Positions 1-7,230 of a DNA stretch of 12,516 nt are shown in pieces. Location: assembly GCA_040752275.1 (NCBI GenBank), contig JBFMFH010000014.1, positions 1 to 12,516 of the forward strand, read 5' to 3'. A program made the translations under genes and the position numbers. Source of the stretch: JBFMFH01 sp040752275 (GTDB taxonomy: Bacteria; Acidobacteriota; Vicinamibacteria; Vicinamibacterales; JAKQTR01). How positions within the stretch are numbered: the stretch's first letter is position 1; each line of letters begins with the position of its first letter. The notes beneath the pieces are model-generated. The model searched no databases and had not been told where the DNA came from. It worked only from the letters and a program-made list of their open reading frames with translations.

Positions 1-126
1 GACGGGCGCCCGCCGCGGCGGAAGACCCTCAGCCGTGGTCATGTTTGTGGGTCTGAGCAGCGGTGGGCTGTCCGGCGACAGGACCCGCGAGGGAAGGATC
101 ACAGATGAGCCTCAGAGGTATCGACC
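1..126. other. Left-edge non-coding leader with a small hairpin
   Basis: No convincing coding sequence lies here. Two + strand frames stay open from the edge (one stops at 106-108, one at 54-56), but their short translations show no recognisable C-terminus. A perfect 5 bp hairpin with a CGGC loop (CTGTC/GACAG) sits at 68-81; it could be a weak terminator for a gene to the left or part of the leader of the ThuA-like gene. A purine-rich ribosome-binding site (AGAGG, 114-118) lies 8 bases before the ATG at 127. No clear -10/-35 pair is visible. Confidence 0.4.
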
Positions 127-930
127 ATGACGACACGGGCTCCTGCGACTCGATGGGCCGTGACGCTCGTTCTCGCGTCGGGCGCCGGCTGTTGGCTGGC
201 TCCGGCGCGGTTGGCGCAGGCTCCGGCGCCGAAGAAGGTGCTGATGGTGTGGGGCGGATGGGAGGGCCATGAGCCCAGGCAGACGGTCGACATCTTCGCG
301 CCCTGGCTGGTCGCGCAGGGGTTCGACGTGGAGATCTCGCACACGCTCGACGCGTATCTCGACGCAGAGAAGATGCAGGGCCTGTCGCTTATCGTCCAGG
401 CCTTCACCATGAGCCAGATCACGCCCCGGCAGGAGAAGGGACTGCTCGACGCCGTGCGGGGCGGTGTCGGCCTGGCCGGCTGGCACGGGGGCCTCAGCGA
501 CGCCTTCCGCAGCAACACCGAGTACGAGTTCATGGTCGGCGGATCATGGGCCGCGCATCCCGGCGGCATCATCGACTACGAAGTGAATCTCGTCAGTCGC
601 GACGACCCCATCACCGCTGGGCTCTCGGATTTCCGCATGCACTCCGAGCAGTACTACATGCTCGTCGATCCAAGCGTCGAGGTGCTGGCCACGACGACGT
701 TTTCAGGCGAGTTCGTGTCGTGGACGAAGGGGGTGGTCATGCCCAGCGTCTGGAAGAAGCTGTACGGCAAGGGACGGGTCTTCCACTCGACGCTGGGGCA
801 CGTTGCCGCGGACTTCAATGTGCCAGAGGCGCGGGAGATCATGAAGCGCGGGATGCTGTGGGCCGCCCGCGTACCAGGCGCGGGCAGCGACCCGGTCCCG
901 GGGAATCCGTACCGCGGGAGTCGCCGCTGA
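127..930 (+). CDS. Exported ThuA-like domain protein (trehalose utilization family)
   Basis: This 267-residue protein belongs to the ThuA-like family, which adopts a class I glutamine-amidotransferase-like fold and is repeatedly found with sugar dehydrogenases of the Gfo/Idh/MocA type; its exact reaction is not firmly established. Seen in sequence: an N-terminal hydrophobic segment (about residues 10-32) with Ala-rich cleavage options near 30-34, then the family core. The core includes VWGGWEGHEP at 41-50, GLAGWHGG at 115-122, GGSWAAHPG at 138-146, HSEQYY at 172-177 and a C-terminal block around MPSVWKKLYGKGRVFHSTLGH. Length is typical for the single-domain family. The ATG at 127 follows AGAGG at 8 bases spacing. 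Cys22 is preceded by Gly-Ala-Gly, a poor lipobox, so Sec secretion is preferred over lipoprotein attachment, without certainty. It stands alone on the + strand and converges on the methyltransferase gene. The family call is firm; the substrate is unknown. Confidence 0.9.
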   Translation: MTTRAPATRWAVTLVLASGAGCWLAPARLAQAPAPKKVLMVWGGWEGHEPRQTVDIFAPWLVAQGFDVEISHTLDAYLDAEKMQGLSLIVQAFTMSQITPRQEKGLLDAVRGGVGLAGWHGGLSDAFRSNTEYEFMVGGSWAAHPGGIIDYEVNLVSRDDPITAGLSDFRMHSEQYYMLVDPSVEVLATTTFSGEFVSWTKGVVMPSVWKKLYGKGRVFHSTLGHVAADFNVPEAREIMKRGMLWAARVPGAGSDPVPGNPYRGSRR

Positions 931-1023
931 CGATCGTCCAGGGCTCACCAATCTTCTGAGCGGACATGGCAGCAACTGCCAGGGTCGAACCCTGCGCGAC
1001 ACGCAGACACGGCGGCCCCTGGC
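929..1023. other. Inverted-repeat cluster between convergent genes (possible bidirectional terminator)
   Basis: The 175 bp gap between the two convergent stop codons starts with a 10 bp palindrome, GACGATCGTC (929-938), overlapping the ThuA-like stop codon. Three 15-base hairpins then follow nose to tail: TGGCAG/CTGCCA around CAA (967-981), CAGGG/CCCTG around TCGAA (980-994) and CTGCG/CGCAG around CGACA (992-1006). A competing 7 bp pairing joins GCCAGGG (978-984) to CCCTGGC (1017-1023) and encloses the third hairpin. No T-run follows on either strand, so this is not a textbook intrinsic terminator. The rest of the gap up to 1105 shows nothing recognisable. Confidence 0.4.
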
Positions 1024-1105
1024 TGGACGTCTTCCCGAACCAGCGACACGTCAGCGGCAGGATGCCGATCCGACGCGCGTGGCCGAGGGAGATGACTGGT
1101 CTCAT

Positions 1106-2824
1106 TCAAGTCCAATCCGGATCTTCCGGTTCGCCAAACGGCATGCGACGTGTTTCCCTCACGTCGTCCTGGGTCTTCGGCGCCCGCTTGAACGTAACGC
1201 TGGTCTGTTGCGGCGGCCGGCTGATCACCCTGCCGGTCAGCAGGTCCTCGATGGTGAGAATCTGGAGTCTCGGGTGTCGTCCCCAGGGCGACCTGTAGAA
1301 CCCCGCACCGGCGGCTTCCTTCCTCATCGGGACCGTCGGTTCATCCATGCACAACAGCACGCCAATCTCGGCCTTCTCCCGGTCGAGTACGCCACGCAGG
1401 TCACGGAGATGGGCAACGGTGACGTGCCCGGCCTTGACCGAGAGGATGATCTGCTTCGTCTTGGCCCTGTCACCCTCGTGAAAGTAGATTCGGCCGTCAA
1501 TGCCCTTGTCTGCGCCCTTCTTGCCTTCCACCGGACGCGCCCCAACCAGACCGAGCGCCCACCACTGGAATTGATAGGGATCGTCATGCGCCAGGCGTCG
1601 TGCGTCAGGCAACGAGACCGGTTCGCCGATGACCTCGTACTCGGCTGTGCTGCCGAAGCTGTCAGCCAGCCGATGACGGATGAGACTGATCGCAAGGCTT
1701 GTTATGTCGATACCGATCCACTGCCGGTGTACTCGTTGGGCAGCCGCAACGGTCGTGCCGCAGCCGCAGAAGGGGTCGAGCACCGTATCGCCTTTGTTGC
1801 TCGACACCTCGACGATCCGCTCGAGTAGTGCGCGGGGCTTCTGCGTCGGGTAGCCGAGGTCTTCGTCGCCGCGCTCCGGTGAGATGTCATCCCACAGATC
1901 CTGGAGCGGAATGCCAGGCATCTCATCGGCGTACTGGATGAGACGAGGAATACCGGTGCGGCGATGGTGGAGATGACCCTTCCTCGCAAACTCCGCCATG
2001 TTCGCCTTCGAATACGCCCAGTACCGACCGCGGTACGGAAGGACTCCGTTGTACTCCCAGCCTGACCTTGGCCGCAGGTACTCATCGTCGAGATCGGCGT
2101 GCCAGGGTCCGGTCGCTCCTGGACGCTTGACCCGCCATTCGTACTCGGTGTCGCCGCCGGGCTTGGCGGCCGTGAGGTCGGTCTGCTTGTACCTCCGCCC
2201 CGAGGCCTTCTCGACGTGACGATACTCCGACGTCACGTACTCGTGAGTGTAGGAGGTGTACTGAGCATTCCAGGTGTAGAGGTCTGACTTCGTGTAGAGC
2301 AGGAGGACGTCGCGGATTCGGCCACAGCGCTTCATGCCCTGCTTGGTATCGCTGTGCGCGCTCGACCGCTTCCACGAGATCTCATTGAGGAAGCGTCTCG
2401 GACCAAAGACACCGTCCATCAGCATCTTCAGGTAGTGACTCGCCGTCGGGTCACAGTGAAGGTAGATCGACCCTGTCGGCTTCAACACGCGGCGCAGCTC
2501 CACCAGTCGCGGGGCCATCATCGACAGGTACGCCATCATGTTGCTGTCGCCAAGGAATCTCCGGAACGCTTGCATGGCCTCTGACACCTTCCCGCCAGCC
2601 TCGATGATCTCCTGGCAGGCACGGGCGGCCGTTTCGTCCCACTGCCACGTGTCCTCGAACGCTTTGATCTGCGACGCGGCCTTCGTTCCGTCCTGTTCGG
2701 CGAATAGCACGTTGTAACTCGCGTTCGAGTTGAAGGGTGGGTCGAGGTAAACCAGGTCGATGCTCTCGCTGTCGATGTGCTGTCGCAGGACATCGAGATT
2801 GTCGCCGTAGTAGAGCTGGTTCAT
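1106..2824 (-). CDS. DNA methyltransferase (beta-class N4/N6) fused to a restriction-endonuclease-like domain
   Basis: This 572-residue protein combines an amino-methyltransferase, which methylates adenine-N6 or cytosine-N4 in DNA using S-adenosylmethionine, with a putative nuclease domain. Seen in sequence: catalytic motif IV DPPF at 28-31, a long central segment (about 150-320) likely to hold target recognition, the GYPTQKP block at 324-330, and the SAM-binding motif I LDPFCGCGTT at 349-358. The order IV before I is typical of the beta class. From about 415 a second domain resembles Mrr/PD-(D/E)XK enzymes: DKGIDG (439-444) followed by IILSVKAG (459-466), with Ser462 where a Glu, Asp or Gln is normally expected. 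No separate nuclease or specificity gene adjoins it, so it may act as a self-contained restriction-modification protein or as a solitary methylase. The ATG at 2824 lacks a Shine-Dalgarno but has TACAAT 10 bases upstream. GC is visibly lower than in neighbouring genes, which suggests transfer. Methylase call firm; nuclease activity uncertain. Confidence 0.93.
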   Translation of the reverse strand: MNQLYYGDNLDVLRQHIDSESIDLVYLDPPFNSNASYNVLFAEQDGTKAASQIKAFEDTWQWDETAARACQEIIEAGGKVSEAMQAFRRFLGDSNMMAYLSMMAPRLVELRRVLKPTGSIYLHCDPTASHYLKMLMDGVFGPRRFLNEISWKRSSAHSDTKQGMKRCGRIRDVLLLYTKSDLYTWNAQYTSYTHEYVTSEYRHVEKASGRRYKQTDLTAAKPGGDTEYEWRVKRPGATGPWHADLDDEYLRPRSGWEYNGVLPYRGRYWAYSKANMAEFARKGHLHHRRTGIPRLIQYADEMPGIPLQDLWDDISPERGDEDLGYPTQKPRALLERIVEVSSNKGDTVLDPFCGCGTTVAAAQRVHRQWIGIDITSLAISLIRHRLADSFGSTAEYEVIGEPVSLPDARRLAHDDPYQFQWWALGLVGARPVEGKKGADKGIDGRIYFHEGDRAKTKQIILSVKAGHVTVAHLRDLRGVLDREKAEIGVLLCMDEPTVPMRKEAAGAGFYRSPWGRHPRLQILTIEDLLTGRVISRPPQQTSVTFKRAPKTQDDVRETRRMPFGEPEDPDWT

Positions 2825-2834
2825 GCTGGGGCCG

Positions 2835-2840
2835 ATTGTA
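2835..2840 (-). promoter_or_regulatory. -10-like TACAAT for the methyltransferase gene
   Basis: On the - strand TACAAT ends 10 bases before the ATG at 2824. Transcription starting 6-8 bases after such a box would produce an almost leaderless mRNA, which fits the absence of a Shine-Dalgarno sequence. No good -35 hexamer is visible at 16-18 bases spacing, so the call is tentative. Confidence 0.4.
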
Positions 2841-2915
2841 GCCCGAGCCGGCTTCTGGCGCAGAGGCCGATGATCTCGTCGGCTGACCGGACGCGATCCG
2901 TCTCGCCTGCCATGT

Positions 2916-2934
2916 CCTCGGGACGACCCTGAGG
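2916..2934 (-). terminator. Candidate terminator hairpin after the glycosyltransferase operon
   Basis: CCTCGGG (2916-2922) and CCCTGAGG (2927-2934) form a 7 bp stem with one bulged base and an ACGA loop on the + strand (TCGT on the transcribed - strand). It begins about 22 bases after the glycosyltransferase stop codon in the direction of transcription. No U-tract follows, so it could instead be a 3' stabilising or Rho-pausing structure. A second, imperfect pairing (CTGAGGA 2929-2935 with TCCTCTCAG 2952-2960) overlaps the stop codon and would compete with it. Confidence 0.35.
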
Positions 2935-2956
2935 AGACTGCGCCCGTTCGATCCTC

Positions 2957-4498
2957 TCAGCCCGGGCCGACGCGCGCGGTCGTCCGCCCCGCAACGAAGC
3001 GTTCCCAGAGGCCGCGTTCGATATGCAGTGTCAGGATCACGTCCGGTCGCAAGCCGTAGTGCTCGGTCACGTATCGAATGCCAAGCGCAGCCTCGACAGC
3101 GAGGGCGTTCTCCTGCGACGCCACGATGAGCGGGGCATCGTCGAGGGTACCCGCCTCCTCGGCGCGGGTCCAGTAGCCGACACGCGTCATCCGCCGGAGG
3201 TACCAGGGCAGAGGCCACTGTTCGTACGGGCCGGCGAGGACCGTGACCAGCATCGCGTCGCGATCCGGGTGGAGCGCGGCAACGTCGGTGACACGCTGCA
3301 CGAGGCGGAGGAAGTCGGGAAGGGTCTGGGCGCAGACGTAGGGGTTGCGCGGATCGGCCGGGTAGACGAAGTTCGCCCGCCAGTTCTGCACGCCGAGATG
3401 GCAGTATCCTGCAGCGAGAAGCGCAAGCGCCACACCTCGAGCGACGCGCGGCTGCTGCGCCCATGCGATGGCCGCGGCGCCGATGCCCGCCAGCCCCACG
3501 AAGCCGACATAGAACGGCAGCAGGTTCCACGGAGTCTTGTACGGGACAGCCGCGAAGGTGAGCGCGGAGACGATCGAGTAGACGGCCACGGCACGCGGCC
3601 AGAAGGCTCCGGTTCCTCCGCGGATCGCGACGGCAATGCCGGCAGCAGCCAGGACGAGTACGAGTCCCTCGGTCCAGACCAGACCGCCCGAGTGGGAGAA
3701 CGCGAGCAGACGCAGGTAGTAGTGCCAGGACTGTCGGTGCGCGTTCGTGCCGAGTCCCCGATCGAAATAGACGCCGAACGCGCGGATCGACTCGAGCACA
3801 TCCGCCGGCCTGCTGAGGAACGAGGAGTACAGGAGAAAGGCCACCACCACCGCCGCGCTGCACCCCAGCGCGACGTCGCGGATGCGGATGCCGGCTGGGC
3901 GGGGCTGCTGCCACGCGCGGGCGGTCACGATCGCGATCAGCGCCGCGGGCAGCACGACAACAGACGTTTCCTTCGTGGCATAGGCCAGGCCGCCGACCAG
4001 GCCGGCAAGCAGTGCGGTGCAGGCGCGCGGACGTTGAATGTACCGGCCGGCGACAATCAGGAACGCCAGGGCGAAAAAGGCGAGGAGCGTCTCTTGAATG
4101 TAAAAGCGGGAGTAGTAGGTCAGCGCGGGAGAGAGTGCCGCAAGCCACGCGCACGCTACGACGGCCCTGCACCCGAGCGTCCCGCCGAGAGGCAGCATGA
4201 GCAGGATCAGACCCGTTCCGAAGATCGCCGGCACGAGCCGGATGGTCCGCTCGTCGAGCGACGCCAGCGTCCTCTGCCCCCACACCCAGGCGACAGGCAG
4301 CGTCAGGTAGTACAGCGTCGGGCCGTGATGGTCTGTTCGGTCGTACGCGTAGTACCCCGTCTCGAGAAGGGTTCCGAAGCGGACGGCCTGGTTCGCCTCG
4401 TCGTGGTGCATGGGCCGGGCATCCGGCGCAGCCAGACGGAGTGCGAGTCCCACCGCCAGCGACGCCACGATCAGGCTGCCGTAGACGGCCCTGCTCAT
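2957..4498 (-). CDS. GT-C fold membrane glycosyltransferase, Agl23/TIGR03663 type
   Basis: This 513-residue polytopic membrane protein has the layout of GT-C glycosyltransferases (GT39/PMT-like), which use a polyprenyl-phosphate sugar to glycosylate acceptors outside the membrane. It starts with a transmembrane helix (about 5-23), then the first external loop carries the acidic pair Asp33-Glu34 in MHHDEANQA and the TDHHGPTLYYLTLP block at 55-68. That combination is characteristic of the TIGR03663 group, annotated as flippase-associated protein Agl23. About ten further hydrophobic segments run to about residue 375, followed by a soluble C-terminal region. The start at 4498 is chosen because ATGA there overlaps the stop codon of the discoidin-like gene; longer in-frame starts would run into that gene and add an Arg-rich, non-membrane leader. 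No Shine-Dalgarno is visible, so translation is probably coupled. It is the last gene of the operon. Donor and acceptor are unknown. Confidence 0.87.
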   Translation of the reverse strand: MSRAVYGSLIVASLAVGLALRLAAPDARPMHHDEANQAVRFGTLLETGYYAYDRTDHHGPTLYYLTLPVAWVWGQRTLASLDERTIRLVPAIFGTGLILLMLPLGGTLGCRAVVACAWLAALSPALTYYSRFYIQETLLAFFALAFLIVAGRYIQRPRACTALLAGLVGGLAYATKETSVVVLPAALIAIVTARAWQQPRPAGIRIRDVALGCSAAVVVAFLLYSSFLSRPADVLESIRAFGVYFDRGLGTNAHRQSWHYYLRLLAFSHSGGLVWTEGLVLVLAAAGIAVAIRGGTGAFWPRAVAVYSIVSALTFAAVPYKTPWNLLPFYVGFVGLAGIGAAAIAWAQQPRVARGVALALLAAGYCHLGVQNWRANFVYPADPRNPYVCAQTLPDFLRLVQRVTDVAALHPDRDAMLVTVLAGPYEQWPLPWYLRRMTRVGYWTRAEEAGTLDDAPLIVASQENALAVEAALGIRYVTEHYGLRPDVILTLHIERGLWERFVAGRTTARVGPG

Positions 4499-5166
4499 GA
4501 GATCGGCGTGCCGTACACCTCGACTTCCACGTAGTGGTTCAGGTCGTTCGCCGTATTCCCGTTCGAGAAGCACCGCACGTACCGGCCGCTCATGCCCTGC
4601 GGATCGAACAGCTTGCCCTCGGCGACTTCGATGTACTCCTTCTGCGTGCCGATGCCCAGCCCGGCGGTATTGTCGTGGTCGTTGTTGAAGATCGTCCGCA
4701 CGCCTTTCAGGAAATCCCTGTCATCGGACACCTGGACGATGACATCGCGATAGACGCGCGCCTGGCTGTGGTAGTGCCAGACCAGGATGGCGTGCAGTGC
4801 AAACGACCTGCCGAGGTCGATCTGCACCCACTGCTTGCTGGGCCCGAGCTCGACGAAGTAGCCGTCGCCGCCTTCCTTTTCGCCGTCGGTGATCATGTCG
4901 AGCTCGCCGATGACCGGCTGCGTGTCACTCGATTGGACGGGCTTGTTCAGCGACAGCAGCCTGGTCCCCACGGGCACCATGAACGGTCCGCGGGATTTCC
5001 CGGTGATCACCTCGAGATTCGCGCTCTTGATGTTCGTCGGCGTCCCGATGAACATCGGCTTCGGGAGCTTCAACTTCAGTACTTCCTTCCCCTGGGCCCG
5101 CGGCGCCACGAGCGGCGCCAGCGTGACCGCTCCGAGCAGCAGTCCAGACACGATGTGCTTGGTCAC
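4495..5166 (-). CDS. Exported discoidin (F5/8 type C)-like domain protein
   Basis: This 223-residue protein has a signal peptide (about 1-26, ending near APRAQG) followed by one beta-rich domain resembling the discoidin/F5/8 type C jelly roll, which usually binds carbohydrate or lipid. Seen in sequence: LNKPVQSSDTQPVIGELDMI at 73-92, the strand pair QWVQIDLGRSFALHAILVWHY at 112-132, VIVQVSDDRDF at 142-152, and a closing GRYVRCFSNGN...HYVEVEVYG segment at 194-219. The start is GTG at 5166: a perfect AAGGAGG (5177-5183) lies 10 bases upstream, and GTGA overlaps the stop of the HEAT-repeat gene. Longer in-frame starts give an Arg/Gly/Pro-rich extension lying inside that gene and are rejected. 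Position between an exported HEAT protein and a membrane glycosyltransferase suggests a partner or glycan-binding subunit of an envelope complex. Ligand unknown. Confidence 0.85.
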   Translation of the reverse strand: MTKHIVSGLLLGAVTLAPLVAPRAQGKEVLKLKLPKPMFIGTPTNIKSANLEVITGKSRGPFMVPVGTRLLSLNKPVQSSDTQPVIGELDMITDGEKEGGDGYFVELGPSKQWVQIDLGRSFALHAILVWHYHSQARVYRDVIVQVSDDRDFLKGVRTIFNNDHDNTAGLGIGTQKEYIEVAEGKLFDPQGMSGRYVRCFSNGNTANDLNHYVEVEVYGTPIS

Positions 5167-7217
5167 TGGCGAATGGCCTCCTTGAGCAGGCGGTCCTTGA
5201 TCTTCTCGATGGCCGCCTGCGCCTCCGCTCTGGTCGGCGCCTCTCGGGCGAACCCGGCGGCGAGATCGAGAGCTTCCCGGCACGGGAACTGCACGAGGAC
5301 GCCCAGTACCAGTTTCTGCTCTTCCGGCCGCCAGGACAACTCGGCCGCCAGGCGCAGGTCGGCGACGGCGGCCTCGGGGTGTCGATGGCGATCGAGCCCG
5401 ACCACGCGTACCAGCCCGCCGATGGCCAGCAGCCGGTGTGTCTCGTTCCGCGAGTCTCGTGCCAGGGCGATGATGTCGTCGCGAGCGTCGGTGGTCGGCC
5501 ACGCCACAATCGCCCGCACAGCAGCGTCGACGACATCCGGATCGGCATCGGAGAGGGCTCCCCGCAGGGCCGGCAAAGAACCGGGGTCGCCGACGAGCGG
5601 CAAGAGGGCGATCAGGCGCACGCGGGTGCCGCTCTCCTCGGCACGGGCGAGTCTCGCCCGGATCGCGCGCGCCCGCCCCTCTGCAGCGGCGGCCATCCGT
5701 GCGAGGTCGGTCGCCGTCTTCTCGGCCTCTCTGCGTTCTGCCTCGGTTTCGGCACCAACGAGCGCATCGAGCATGGCTGGCACGTCCGACGGCGTTCCGA
5801 CGGTGCGAAGCGCCTTCATCGCTTGCATGCGAATCGCCGGCACCGGCGATTTCACGAACCCCGCAACGATGGGCTTGGCTGGGAAGATCCGGCGGCCGCC
5901 GACCGCCAGGAGCACCTCGCCCACCAGGGCGGGCGCCGGCTGCTCGTCCAGGAGGTGCAGGAGGGCGTCGTCGACCGCACGACCCTTCAGCCGGGCGATG
6001 GTCAGGCGGGCCGCCGCTTGTTCGGCTCCGCTCGTGCGAGCGGCCGCATCGATCAGAAAGGGCACGACCGAGTGATCGCCGGCAGCGCCAAGAGCCGCCA
6101 TCGCCGCCAGGCGAACCGGCGGCTCGCCACTCTGGGCAGCCTGCAGGACGGCGGGGCGCACCAGGTCGCCCGGGTAGTCTGACAGCACAGCCAGGACCTG
6201 AACCTGCGTACCGGCCGGGAGCCCGGGCAGCAACGCGCAGACCGGCTCAATCGCGTCGGGCCGGAACACGTCGGCGATCTTTGCGATCGCCGCCTCCTGG
6301 ATGGGCGGATCGGCGTGTGCCAGCGTCTCGAGGAGCAGCGAGGCGGCATCGTCACCCGCCGCCGAGATCCGCCCCCTGACTGCCGCCGCGCGGATGGGTG
6401 CCGGGAGCGCCGCATCCGACGCCACCATCTCGTAGAGCGGCTTCGCGCCGCTGGCGTTCTCCGTCGCGATCATGGCCTCTGCCGCTGTCAGGATCGCAGC
6501 AGCGAACGTGGCCTTGAGGCTGCCGGCCGCGTGCGGGTACGCGGCGGCCAGCGCGCGTGCGGCTTCGTCGCCGCCGATCCTCCCCAATGCGACGGCAGCC
6601 GCACTCGCCGCCGCAGGTTCGTTCAGCAGCGGAGCCAGCGCGGAGACGGCGGCGGCACGTCGCTCGCCGAGCGCGGCGACGACGGCGATTCTCGTGGGTC
6701 CGTGCGTCGCGCGCACTGCCTGGATGAGCGCACGCTCGGCAAGCTGGCCGGGAATCGGCTGGAGAGCATAAAGGGCGAGATCGGCGATCCTCTCGTCCGC
6801 CAGCATCGCCGCCAGCGCTGGAACGGCCGCCTCGCCGGCGATCACACGCAGGTGGCGGCTGGCTGCCAGCTTCGCCGAGGGCGTCGCCTTGGTCTTCAGG
6901 AACTTCAGCAGGCTGGCCTCGCACTCGGCCCGCGCGGCAGGGTCGTCTTTCCGAGCGTGGACGTAGTCGCGCAGCCTCCAGACAGCATCCGACGCGATGC
7001 CGCCGTCGTAGCTGGCGAGCTCCTTGAGAATCGCCTCCAACGAAGCCGGCGCGGCGGCCTCCGGAGCTGCTGTCCCCCTCGTCTGCGCCTCGCGCACCCC
7101 GTTCGATCGGTCAGCCATTGCCGGCCCTGACAAGGCCAGCACCAACAGCAGGCCGGAGACCATGCGTGTCCAGCACGGCGGGGCCGAGGGGCTCGGCTGT
7201 CGCTCGGTCGCTCTCAT
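5163..7217 (-). CDS. Exported HEAT-repeat protein
   Basis: This 684-residue, Ala-rich protein begins with a signal peptide (hydrophobic core about 19-35, cleavage likely after GPAMA at 32-36). It continues as paired amphipathic helices typical of HEAT/PBS-lyase-like repeats. Repeat units can be read around 118-152, 190-225, 300-335, 345-390, 430-470 and 540-600, with recurring pieces such as AVPALAAML, AVSALAPLL, RLAAMAALGAAGDHSVVPFL and IRMQAMKALRTVGTPSDVPAML. Such solenoids are protein-interaction scaffolds; no catalytic motif is visible. The ATG at 7217 follows GAGGTG (7222-7227). An internal Met at residue 19 (7163) would also leave a signal peptide but lacks an equal ribosome-binding site. 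It lies 13 bp after the Gfo/Idh/MocA stop codon and overlaps the discoidin-like start by 4 bases. HEAT proteins beside Gfo/Idh/MocA enzymes recur, to my knowledge, in Planctomycetota and Verrucomicrobiota; a role in assembling an envelope sugar-processing complex is inference. Confidence 0.87.
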   Translation of the reverse strand: MRATERQPSPSAPPCWTRMVSGLLLVLALSGPAMADRSNGVREAQTRGTAAPEAAAPASLEAILKELASYDGGIASDAVWRLRDYVHARKDDPAARAECEASLLKFLKTKATPSAKLAASRHLRVIAGEAAVPALAAMLADERIADLALYALQPIPGQLAERALIQAVRATHGPTRIAVVAALGERRAAAVSALAPLLNEPAAASAAAVALGRIGGDEAARALAAAYPHAAGSLKATFAAAILTAAEAMIATENASGAKPLYEMVASDAALPAPIRAAAVRGRISAAGDDAASLLLETLAHADPPIQEAAIAKIADVFRPDAIEPVCALLPGLPAGTQVQVLAVLSDYPGDLVRPAVLQAAQSGEPPVRLAAMAALGAAGDHSVVPFLIDAAARTSGAEQAAARLTIARLKGRAVDDALLHLLDEQPAPALVGEVLLAVGGRRIFPAKPIVAGFVKSPVPAIRMQAMKALRTVGTPSDVPAMLDALVGAETEAERREAEKTATDLARMAAAAEGRARAIRARLARAEESGTRVRLIALLPLVGDPGSLPALRGALSDADPDVVDAAVRAIVAWPTTDARDDIIALARDSRNETHRLLAIGGLVRVVGLDRHRHPEAAVADLRLAAELSWRPEEQKLVLGVLVQFPCREALDLAAGFAREAPTRAEAQAAIEKIKDRLLKEAIRQ

Positions 7218-7230
7218 GATGCACCTCGCC

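Noticed and set aside
184..194. Lipoprotein signal (Cys22) in the ThuA-like protein
   Set aside because: The residues before the Cys are Gly-Ala-Gly rather than a Leu/Val/Ile at -3, so lipidation is not supported strongly enough to annotate.
980..994. GGGTTCGACCC on the - strand looked like a tRNA T-arm
   Set aside because: The stem closes on a 5-base loop, not the 7-base T-loop with a 5 bp stem, and no acceptor, D or anticodon arms can be paired around it.
2451..4283. A 610-codon open frame on the - strand spanning the glycosyltransferase and methyltransferase genes
   Set aside because: It is out of frame with two well-supported genes, is extremely Arg/Ala/Pro-rich and shows no domain; it is a GC-rich shadow frame.
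3023..4534. A 503-codon + strand open frame antisense to the glycosyltransferase
   Set aside because: Its composition is low-complexity and charged with no membrane or domain pattern, while the opposite strand carries a clear GT-C protein.
5167..5502. N-terminal extension of the discoidin-like gene to an ATG at 5502
   Set aside because: The extension is Arg/Gly/Pro-rich, lies inside the HEAT gene, and hides the signal peptide; the GTG at 5166 has a perfect AAGGAGG and a GTGA overlap.
4534..6075. A 513-codon + strand open frame antisense to the discoidin and HEAT genes
   Set aside because: It is Ser/Arg/Ala-rich without motifs and is explained by third-position GC bias of the real - strand genes.
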